Source: Campylobacterota bacterium (lineage in GTDB: Bacteria; Campylobacterota; Campylobacteria; Campylobacterales; Sulfurospirillaceae). Taken from it: a stretch of DNA of 7,152 bases. Under the pieces are notes generated by a model. That model searched no databases. It was not told the DNA's origin and was given only the letters and a program-made list of their open reading frames with translations. The position numbers and the translations under genes were made by a program. The stretch is from positions 1 through 7,152 of the forward strand of contig RZYK01000099.1 of NCBI GenBank assembly GCA_009930355.1. Direction: 5' to 3'. Shown one piece after another: positions 1-6,700 of this stretch. The stretch's first letter is position 1; every line of letters starts with the position of its first letter.

Positions 1-74
1 CTAAGAAGCAAAGTGTTTTTCAAAAAATAGCTGCATTTGTAGAAAAGTTTAAAGGTGTAGGCGGGCAGGTTTAA
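1..74 (+). CDS. C-terminal end of an unidentified upstream gene (partial)
   Basis: One + frame is open from the window edge to a TAA at 72-74. It encodes 23 visible residues, starting KKQSVFQKIAAF and ending GGQV, that look like an amphipathic basic helix followed by a short glycine-rich tail. The other two + frames hit stops within the first 30 bases. The fragment is too short to assign to a family. The next gene starts 45 bases later on the same strand, so the two may share a transcript. I am moderately sure it is a real gene end. Confidence 0.5.
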   Translation, partial: KKQSVFQKIAAFVEKFKGVGGQV

Positions 75-119
75 TCAAGTAAGAGATGCTTTAATACATG
101 TAACGCAAAAGAGGTACAA

Positions 120-707
120 ATGATTTATGATACTTTTGATAGTTTAAACAAAACAGTTTCTATTCCGATCAGATATGCCAATGGAAAAATTGAATATTTT
201 TATGGTGGAAAATTACCTAAACTCAAAGATGGTGTTATTGGTGAGCTCATTTTACCAGCATATGCACTAGAGGACAAAAAGTTCTTAGAAAACATATCCA
301 AAGAAGTTATTGTTGATCTTCTACCCTCTGGTACAAAACTGTTTGCTGAAATTAATGTCAATAACTTTGAAAAGCTGGATGAAGTTCTAAAGCAATTTGT
401 AATTCATAAGAGATGCAATTTTATAGAAATAATCCTTCAAGAAAAACTAAAATTAAAACTCAGAGGCACTAAAAAGCCACAATTGCTTTCTGTTAAATGT
501 GATATCCCAGCACTAGGAAAGGTTGCAAATAGTTTAAATCACGCCTATTCACTTATATCTGAAGCCTATGAAATTGAACGCATTTCGCACATTGGCAATG
601 TTTTTAAAAAAGTGTATTATCGTGATGATTTCTCATATCATGAGCTTGATACATTGAGAGGAAATATTCAATATAAATTTGAAGAAGATATTCTTTTAAA
701 ACGATAG
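120..707 (+). CDS. Hypothetical protein, 195 aa, upstream of the TIR-caspase pair
   Basis: I do not recognise this protein. The ATG at 120 is preceded at good spacing by an AGAGG Shine-Dalgarno (110-114), and the frame is long and uninterrupted. The product looks soluble: there is no signal peptide and no clear transmembrane helix. It alternates short beta-like stretches (residues 12-50 and 60-80) with a lysine-rich strand region near 100-116 (IILQEKLKLKLRG), a helical part around 130-155, and a charged C-terminal tail. No catalytic motif stands out. Its codons are as AT-rich as those of the TIR and caspase genes, and it points the same way, 82 bases before the TIR gene. It could be an accessory or sensor part of that system, or the tail gene of an earlier operon. 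The gap holds a possible promoter and an inverted repeat, which favours separate transcription of the TIR gene. Confidence 0.8.
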   Translation: MIYDTFDSLNKTVSIPIRYANGKIEYFYGGKLPKLKDGVIGELILPAYALEDKKFLENISKEVIVDLLPSGTKLFAEINVNNFEKLDEVLKQFVIHKRCNFIEIILQEKLKLKLRGTKKPQLLSVKCDIPALGKVANSLNHAYSLISEAYEIERISHIGNVFKKVYYRDDFSYHELDTLRGNIQYKFEEDILLKR

Positions 708-754
708 ATATTAACTCAAGAATAGTAGTAGATATCATATTTAATTCAATTATA

Positions 755-777
755 TTTGTAAAATATAACTTTACAAA
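755..777. repeat. Perfect 8-bp inverted repeat before the TIR gene (possible operator)
   Basis: TTTGTAAA (755-762) is the exact reverse complement of TTTACAAA (770-777), with a 7-base spacer. The element ends 12 bases before the TIR start codon. Its right arm shares the AAA at 775-777 with the AAAGGAG Shine-Dalgarno, and it covers the candidate -10 box. A dyad in this place could be a repressor operator or a weak RNA hairpin over the ribosome binding site. The AT-only character makes a stable hairpin unlikely and a protein operator more plausible, but chance in AT-rich DNA is not excluded. Confidence 0.5.
759..764 (+). promoter_or_regulatory. Candidate -10 box for the TIR-caspase operon
   Basis: TAAAAT preceded by TTTG lies about 25 bases before the TIR start, inside an AT-rich spacer and inside the inverted repeat. 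An overlapping TATAAC at 764-769 is an alternative. No convincing -35 is seen, which is common for housekeeping promoters in Campylobacterota. AT-rich spacers produce such boxes by chance, so this is only a candidate. Confidence 0.3.
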
Positions 778-789
778 GGAGAAATTAAA

Positions 790-1191
790 ATGTCAAAAAC
801 ATATAGATTGTTTATCAGTCACTCTTGGAGTTATAGTGAAAATTATCAAAAAGTAATAGAACTGATCAAACAACAAGGTTTAGATTTTTATGATCATTCC
901 GTACCAAAAGATGATCCTATTCATACAAATGGTACAGATAAACAATTACATGAGGCAATCGAGGCGAAGATGAAAGGCACTAGTTGCATATTGATACTTG
1001 CTGGTGTTTATGCGAGTTATAGTAAGTGGATTCAAAAAGAAATTGCAATAGCTAAAAGCCATGGGAAAGTAATTATTGCAATTGAACCTTGGGATTCGGA
1101 TAAAACATCAAAAGTAGTTAAAGATGCAGCTGATAAAATTGTTAAATGGCAAGGTAAGTCCATCGTAGAAGCAATTAAGGAGCTTGGCTAA
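790..1191 (+). CDS. TIR-like domain protein (ThsB family), signal-producing arm of a TIR-caspase defence system
   Basis: This 133-aa cytosolic protein is essentially one TIR-like domain of the ThsB/DUF1863 type. Visible hallmarks are RLFISHSW at residues 6-13 (first strand and loop), HSVPKDDPI at 36-44 (the family's conserved loop), CILILAGVY at 66-74, and WIQKEIAIA at 80-88. In the last motif, Glu84 aligns with the catalytic glutamate of NAD+-cleaving TIRs such as SARM1. Family knowledge: Thoeris TIR proteins sense phage infection and turn NAD+ into cyclic ADP-ribose isomers that activate a partner effector. A strong AAAGGAG (775-781) sits 8 bases before the ATG. The stop codon overlaps the caspase start by one base, so the two are translated together. 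I infer that this protein makes the signal for that protease. A TIR-like domain without activity is the alternative, but the intact Glu argues against it. Confidence 0.92.
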   Translation: MSKTYRLFISHSWSYSENYQKVIELIKQQGLDFYDHSVPKDDPIHTNGTDKQLHEAIEAKMKGTSCILILAGVYASYSKWIQKEIAIAKSHGKVIIAIEPWDSDKTSKVVKDAADKIVKWQGKSIVEAIKELG

Positions 1192-2168
1192 TGAGAAAAG
1201 CATTGATTGTTGGTATTGATTATTATCAAAATGTATCTCAACTGTATGGCTGCGTGAATGATTCATATTCTGTAAAAAGTGTATTAGAACGAAATAGTGA
1301 TGGAACGTTAAATTTTGACATAATGCACGATACTGCCTCAAATGAGAGTCAAAGCATTACCCGAGGCGAATTAAAAGACAAAATAACTCAATTATTTACA
1401 GATGATAGTGAAGTTGCATTATTTTACTATGCAGGACATGGCTATATAGAAAACAATGGTGGATACTTAGTTACTTCGGAATGCACTCGCGGAGATGATG
1501 GGCTAGCATTAGATGAAGTTTTAAACATCGCAAACAAATCAAAAGCTAAAAATAAAATTATCATTTTAGATAGTTGTCATTCAGGAATAGCAGGCAATAT
1601 TTCTAGTCTCGAGAATAAATCTTTATTAAGTGAAGGCGTGACAATATTAACTGCTTCAAGTGAATCACAATATGCTCAAGAAACAAATGGGCAAGGTGTA
1701 TTTACAAGCCTTTTAGTTGATGCTCTAAATGGTAGTGCTTCCAATTTAGTTGGAGAAATTTCACCAGCAAGTATTTACGCTCATATTGATCAATCATTAG
1801 GAGCATGGGAACAAAGACCAATATTTAAAACAAACATAAAAAAATTTATTTCATTGAGGAAGGTTCAAGCACCAATCTCTTTAGATGATTTGAAAATGAT
1901 TACTGCACTATTTGAGAAAGTGAGTTCAATTTTTCAATTAGATCCAACTTTTGAACCAAAGAGAGATAATGTAGATTTAAAAAATTTGCCTAAACCAATA
2001 GAAGAAAATGTAGAAAAATTTAGAATTCTACAAAAATTTAACAGAATAAATTTAGTTGTTCCTATTGATGCAGAACATATGTATTATGCTGCAATGAATA
2101 GTAAAAGCTGCAAATTAACTTCTCTAGGTGAACATTATTGGAATTTAGTAAAAAAAGAAAGAATCTAA
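1191..2168 (+). CDS. Caspase-like (peptidase C14) protease, effector of a TIR-caspase (type IV Thoeris-like) system
   Basis: This 325-aa protein has an N-terminal caspase fold (about residues 1-222). KALIVGIDYY at 3-12 is the first strand, FYYAGHGY at 78-85 carries catalytic His83, and IIILDSCHSG at 123-132 carries catalytic Cys129. ILTASSESQYA (152-162) and GVFTSLLVDAL (169-179) are typical later elements of prokaryotic caspase homologues. A second region (about 228-325) ends in a conserved-looking stretch with EHMYYAAM and LTSLGEHYW (residues 295-317). I infer that it senses the nucleotide signal. No signal peptide or membrane segment is seen, so it is cytosolic. AAGGAG at 1177-1182 lies 8 bases before the ATG, and the start shares one base with the TIR stop (TAATG). 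Family knowledge: in type IV Thoeris the TIR product activates such a protease, which then degrades cell proteins broadly. Both catalytic residues are present, so the gene looks functional. Substrate specificity cannot be read from the sequence. Confidence 0.92.
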   Translation: MRKALIVGIDYYQNVSQLYGCVNDSYSVKSVLERNSDGTLNFDIMHDTASNESQSITRGELKDKITQLFTDDSEVALFYYAGHGYIENNGGYLVTSECTRGDDGLALDEVLNIANKSKAKNKIIILDSCHSGIAGNISSLENKSLLSEGVTILTASSESQYAQETNGQGVFTSLLVDALNGSASNLVGEISPASIYAHIDQSLGAWEQRPIFKTNIKKFISLRKVQAPISLDDLKMITALFEKVSSIFQLDPTFEPKRDNVDLKNLPKPIEENVEKFRILQKFNRINLVVPIDAEHMYYAAMNSKSCKLTSLGEHYWNLVKKERI

Positions 2169-2200
2169 TGTGTTATCGTATGATTAATATATCTTTAGTA

Positions 2201-2238
2201 TATTATCTATACAATAAAACAAATATTGATGTATAATA
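2201..2238. promoter_or_regulatory. Imperfect inverted repeat over the abiE promoter (possible AbiEi operator)
   Basis: The left arm TATTATCTATACAATA (2201-2216) and right arm TATTGATGTATAATA (2224-2238) match as inverted copies over the outer six and inner five bases, with a mismatched centre. A smaller perfect dyad, GTATA-ttatc-TATAC, lies at 2198-2212. The right arm contains a TATAAT box. AbiEi antitoxins are known to repress their own operon by binding inverted repeats upstream of abiEi, so position and form fit. The region is nearly all A and T, which weakens the case. Confidence 0.4.
2232..2237 (+). promoter_or_regulatory. Candidate -10 box (TATAAT) for the abiE operon
   Basis: A consensus TATAAT ends six bases before the ATG at 2244. 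Transcription starting about seven bases downstream would begin at or next to that ATG, giving a leaderless antitoxin mRNA. This agrees with the lack of any Shine-Dalgarno before the possible starts at 2226, 2229 and 2244. A second, weaker box (TACAAT, 2210-2215) would give a short leader instead. Confidence 0.4.
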
Positions 2239-2243
2239 ACCCC

Positions 2244-2888
2244 ATGGAAACCATCGATATCAAAAACCACTTTAAAACATCGCTGTTTACCCATGAAATG
2301 CTCAGTGCCTTTTTAGAACCTAGCATTTCACAGGTCAATATTAAAATAGCCACGATGGTCAAAAATGGTGATTTGATACGCTTAAAACGAGGGGTTTACC
2401 ATCTTGGGAAAAGATACCAAAGCACCCCCATTGATGCTATCAGCATCTCCAATATGCTCTATGCCCCTTCGTATGTTTCGTTTGATTTTGCACTCTCATA
2501 CTATGGCATGATTCCTGAGCGTGTGAGTGAAGTGACAGCTGCAACGCTTAATCATCCAAAACTTTTTGAAACGCCCTTAGGGCGCTTTAGTTATAAACAC
2601 ATCCCCAAAGAAGCCTATGCACTTGGTGTTGATTGGATGTATGATGAGAATAACGGTGGAAAACTCATAGCAACCCCAGAAAAAGCATTGTGCGATAAAA
2701 TACGCTATGACAGAGGTGTAGGAAGTATGACACAAGCGCAGATGAGAGAGTACCTTTTGTATGACCTTCGCCTAGAGCGATTAGAGATGTTAAATGTTGA
2801 ACTTATCTTCTCAATCGCACACGCCTATCGTTCTAAAAACTTACGCACACTCGCTTCCTTACTGCAAAAAGGAGTCAATCATGGCTAA
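2244..2888 (+). CDS. abiEi: AbiEi-family antitoxin and autorepressor of a type IV toxin-antitoxin system
   Basis: From the ATG at 2244 the product is 214 aa. The N-terminus is a winged helix-turn-helix (about residues 12-56) ending in LIRLKRGVYHLG, the usual wing of AbiEi proteins. SYVSFDFALSYYGMIPE (76-92) and ATPEKALCDKI (143-153) are the conserved blocks of the AbiEi C-terminal domain. Family knowledge: AbiEi counters the AbiEii nucleotidyltransferase without stable protein binding and represses the operon through upstream inverted repeats. One is seen at 2201-2238. TTG at 2226 and ATG at 2229 are in-frame alternative starts. None of the three has a Shine-Dalgarno. I chose 2244 because the homologous domain begins there and because TATAAT at 2232-2237 would otherwise lie inside the gene. 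The 3' end overlaps the toxin gene by 8 bases, so translation is coupled. Confidence 0.88.
   Translation: METIDIKNHFKTSLFTHEMLSAFLEPSISQVNIKIATMVKNGDLIRLKRGVYHLGKRYQSTPIDAISISNMLYAPSYVSFDFALSYYGMIPERVSEVTAATLNHPKLFETPLGRFSYKHIPKEAYALGVDWMYDENNGGKLIATPEKALCDKIRYDRGVGSMTQAQMREYLLYDLRLERLEMLNVELIFSIAHAYRSKNLRTLASLLQKGVNHG
2869..2874 (+). promoter_or_regulatory. Shine-Dalgarno that fixes the abiEii start
   Basis: AAGGAG lies six bases before the ATG at 2881, inside the end of abiEi. It supports 2881 as the toxin start. The longer in-frame ATG at 2794 would overlap abiEi by 95 bases and lacks such a site. Confidence 0.75.
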
Positions 2889-3777
2889 TACTCATCCTGC
2901 CATTGCCAAGATGCTCGAGCATTATGCACTTAACTCTAAAGAAGAGAGTGTGGATGCTTTGCGTGAAATTCTTCAAGAGATTGTGCTTTTAGGACTGTAT
3001 GAGGGAGGGTTTTTTAAAGAGGCCGCTTTTTATGGAGGAACGGCACTTCGTATTTTACATGGACTTCCACGCTTTTCAGAAGACCTTGATTTCTCCCTTC
3101 TTCAAGAAAATCCATCATTTGATTTGCGTATCTATGAAAAATCTCTTAGTGAAACATTACTCTCCTTTGGGTTCGATGTAAAGATTGAGATGAAAGAAAA
3201 AACAGCGGAATCTGCTGTACAGTCTGCTTTTCTAAAAGGCAATACCGTAGAGCATCTTCTTTCCATCAATGCCCCTAAAAACATTCTTCAAAGCATTCAT
3301 AAAGACCAAATCATCAAAATCAAATTTGAAGTAGACACAGAGCCTCCTTTACACTTTCAAACACACAGTGTTTTGAGACTTATTCCTCGACCCTATTCGA
3401 TTACGGCAATGACCTTACCCTCACTCTTTGCTGGGAAAATGCATGCACTGTTGTGCCGTGCATGGGGTACGCGACCAAAAGGCAGGGATTGGTATGATCT
3501 TGTGTGGTATATAGCCCATAAGACACCTTTGGATTTAGAACACTTAAACGCACGCTTGGAGCAAAGTTGCAAATGGTTTGAAGCCCAAAAGCAAATCCTA
3601 CCTGAACGTTTAACCAAAGAGAGTTTGATAACACTTTTAAATACCCGCATTGAACACCTCGATATCGCAAAAGCTAAAAACGACGTAAGGCCTTTTATTA
3701 AAGAGATGGCTGAATTAGAGTTATGGAGTGAAGCCTTTTTTAAACAGATCATTCATGATATTGTACTAGAAGCATAG
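2881..3777 (+). CDS. abiEii: AbiEii-family nucleotidyltransferase toxin
   Basis: This 298-aa cytosolic protein is of the AbiEii/AbiGii (DNA polymerase beta-like nucleotidyltransferase) family, near the family's usual length. YGGTALRILHG (51-61) and FSEDLDFSL (65-73) form the GG...DxD nucleotide and metal site, with Asp68 and Asp70. KFEVDTEPP (148-156) supplies the third acidic residue, Asp152. AGKMHALLCR (184-193) and RPKGRDWYDLVWY (198-210) are the conserved C-terminal motifs, including Lys186, Asp203 and Asp206. Family knowledge: these enzymes use NTPs to modify RNA targets. Related mycobacterial MenT toxins add nucleotides to the tRNA acceptor end and block translation, and AbiE systems cause phage abortive infection. 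The target of this enzyme is not known. The start overlaps abiEi by 8 bases, and the helicase gene begins two bases after the stop, so all three form one operon. All catalytic residues are intact. Confidence 0.92.
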   Translation: MANTHPAIAKMLEHYALNSKEESVDALREILQEIVLLGLYEGGFFKEAAFYGGTALRILHGLPRFSEDLDFSLLQENPSFDLRIYEKSLSETLLSFGFDVKIEMKEKTAESAVQSAFLKGNTVEHLLSINAPKNILQSIHKDQIIKIKFEVDTEPPLHFQTHSVLRLIPRPYSITAMTLPSLFAGKMHALLCRAWGTRPKGRDWYDLVWYIAHKTPLDLEHLNARLEQSCKWFEAQKQILPERLTKESLITLLNTRIEHLDIAKAKNDVRPFIKEMAELELWSEAFFKQIIHDIVLEA

Positions 3778-3779
3778 GC

Positions 3780-6700
3780 ATGCAGAGTATGTCCTCTTCA
3801 TCCATCGTGTTTATCGATTTAGAGGTTACCAAACATACGCAAACCATTGCTTCTATTGGCGCATACATTGATGAAGAGAATGGATTTGAAGGGCAGTCTT
3901 TGCATGAACTGATTCGCTTATGCGTTCAAAAAACTCCCTCATATGTGTGTGGCCATAATTTTATGGATCACGATAAACACTACCTTGAAAACAGTACGTT
4001 TAATGCACTCTTACAGCGCCTAAAAATACTTGATACGCTTTACCTCTCCTTGTTATTATTTCCAGATAAAGTCACGCATAAACTTGAAAAACCCTATAAA
4101 ATAGAAGCACATATTGCCAATTCTCCTTTTGGGGATAGTGTGGCTACCAAGGAGCTTTTGACGCTTCTTGTTGAGCGATTTTACTCTTTAGATGAATCTC
4201 TCAAGCAAGCTTTATATTTATTACTGAACACTCATGCAATCTATGCTCCATTTTTTGAATATATCGCGTATCAAAGCAGTGAAATCTCTTTGTATGAGCA
4301 TTTTAAGTCATTAATTCAGTGTGAAAAAAAAGTGTTTGAGGCGATAACAGCAGAGTACCCTGTTGAATTGGCATTGGTTCTCTCTTACCTTTCAACACAA
4401 AAGCGCTATTCACCATCCTACCTTTTACTCCAAAAGTTTCCCAAGTTTGCTTGGGTGATTAAGCAAATAACCTACAATATAGATACCATAGATTTGGATG
4501 CTTTTGCGCTAAATGAGTTTGGCATTCCTGGATTTAGGGATTTTGAGAGTCGTGATGCGAATGTGGATCTTTTTGCTCAAGAGAGTCGAATCTCACAAAG
4601 AGATATTATTGAAGCAACCATGAGGGATGAATCCATATTGGCCATTTTGCCTACAGGTGGCGGTAAGACTTTCACCTTTCAAATGCCAGCACTGATTAAA
4701 GCACACGCCTATAAAAGCTTAACCGTGGTCATTTCTCCCTTGCAAGCACTGATGAAAAACCATGTAGAGAGCTTTACTGAAAAAAACCAGAATTTTAAAA
4801 TCGCTGCTATCAGCGGATATCTAAGTCCGATAGAGCGGATTAATACCCTTGCAGAAGTGGAAAATGGGATTATTGATATTCTCTATCTTGCCCCTGAAGC
4901 ATTGCGTTCTAATTCTATTTTTACTGCACTCAAAAGACGCTTGATAGAGCGTTTTGTGATAGACGAAGCCCACTGTTTTTCCTCCTGGGGGCATGACTTT
5001 AGGCATGATTATAAATACATCGCTAGGTTTATCCAAGATTTACAAAACGAATCAGCTTTTCAAAGCAGTATTCCCATCTCATGCCTGACCGCCACGGCCA
5101 AACAAGAAGTTCTTGATGATATTCAACGCTACTTCCAAAAACACTTAGGCATGACACTTTCGCCTTTTCTAGCCTCTGCCAAACGTACCAATCTTTTTTA
5201 TCGCGCCATCAAAGTCGATGACCAAAAAGAAAAATATGAAAAACTCGTACAAGAGATTATCGCGTTAGGCAATGTACCAACCATCATCTACATCCCTCAA
5301 AATGCACGTGCGTGTAAAGAGCTGTGTGAATCTTTGTTAAAAGAGCCTCGAATCATCGAAATGGGATTAGTCATAGAGCCTTTTTATTCAAAGATTGATG
5401 ATGAAATTGACTCAGGCAAACGAACAGGTCGCTCAAAAGGAGAAATCCTAGAGGATTTTATTCACGATAAAATCGATATTGTCATCGCTACAACGGCCTT
5501 TGGTATGGGGATTGATAAACCCAATATTCAAGCGGTCATCCATTATGAAACTTCCGATAGCCTCGAAGCCTATTTACAAGAATCAGGAAGAGGAGGGCGC
5601 TCGGATTCGATTCAAGCGCAGTGTATCATCTTTTTTAGCAATGAAGATTTTGATAAGCTCTTTATGCAGCAAAATCGCACCAAAGTAGAATACGAGGAGA
5701 TTGTAAAAATCCTCAAAGAGCTCAAGCGTGAAAAAAGGGACCCCGTTGTTTTAACCCTCAAACAGCTTGCTGAAAAGATAGGACAAGATACCGAAGATAG
5801 TGCCAAAGATTATGACACGATGATTAAAACAGCACTTTTAGAACTCGAAGAAGCAGATATTATCGAGCGTAAACGAAACTACACAAAAATCTTTGCCACT
5901 GCCTTACAAGAATCCAATGGCAACCGCATGGAGCATGTCCACAACGTCCTTGATCCTCACAAAGAAGAGTTACTTGAAATTTATGATGAGATGATACGTG
6001 TGATGAGTGCACTCATTGGTCGCAGTAAAGTCGATCCCATTACCACCGATGATTTAGCCGATCAGATAGGCCTTTCTCGTAACCACCTGTACCGTGTCTT
6101 ACATGAACTCGCCAAAAAAGAGCTGATTACCATGGGTAATGATATCAGTGCAACCATCTCACGCAGTGTGCTTAAAGAGCTCAAAAAGCATTTTGCGATG
6201 GAAAATAAAGTGCTTGCCTATTTAGAACAACTACCAGCGTTTCAAAAAGACTTCAATGTAAGAGACATCAATCAAGACAATGATGAGAAAACCAATCATG
6301 TAAAAACAGCCAAGAAAATTTTGCAAAGCTTTTCACACCTTGCCACACTCACCAAACAAGAGTTTAAAATCCGTTTTCACAAAGATGTCTGTCGCTTCAG
6401 TACACAGAATTTAGTGCTTCTTAAAAAAACCGTAGAAAAGCGCCAATACGTTTGCGAAAAGATGATTGCTCTTTTGTTAGAACCTGTACAAACAACCGGA
6501 GCCGAAGAGATAGAATTTTCCTCCGTCAATCTCAAAACCAAATTGGATAGCTTAATGAAAGGCTCATTCTCTCTTGAAACCTTTCACCACTCTTTAGTCT
6601 ATTTGCATGAGATGCTCAAAGACTTTAAACTGCGTAAAGGCAGACTCATTTACTACCAAGCGCTGCAAATTCATAAACAAGAGCGCTTGAATGAAAACAC

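Noticed and set aside
1108..1341. 77-aa reverse-strand open frame across the TIR/caspase join
   Set aside because: It lies opposite two well-supported genes, has no recognisable motif and no ribosome binding site in context.
2794..2880. Longer start for abiEii at 2794
   Set aside because: It would overlap abiEi by 95 bases, while ATG 2881 has AAGGAG at ideal spacing and the usual short toxin-antitoxin overlap.
2999..3181. 60-aa + frame inside abiEii
   Set aside because: An out-of-frame overlap with the nucleotidyltransferase core, with no family signal.
3393..3752. Reverse-strand open frames (119 and 89 aa) inside abiEii
   Set aside because: They are shadows of the coding frame; the + strand carries the complete nucleotidyltransferase motifs.
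4821..5806. Small open frames (4821-5036 -, 5479-5688 +, 5612-5806 -) inside the helicase gene
   Set aside because: They overlap RecQ motif-bearing sequence in other frames and have no independent support.
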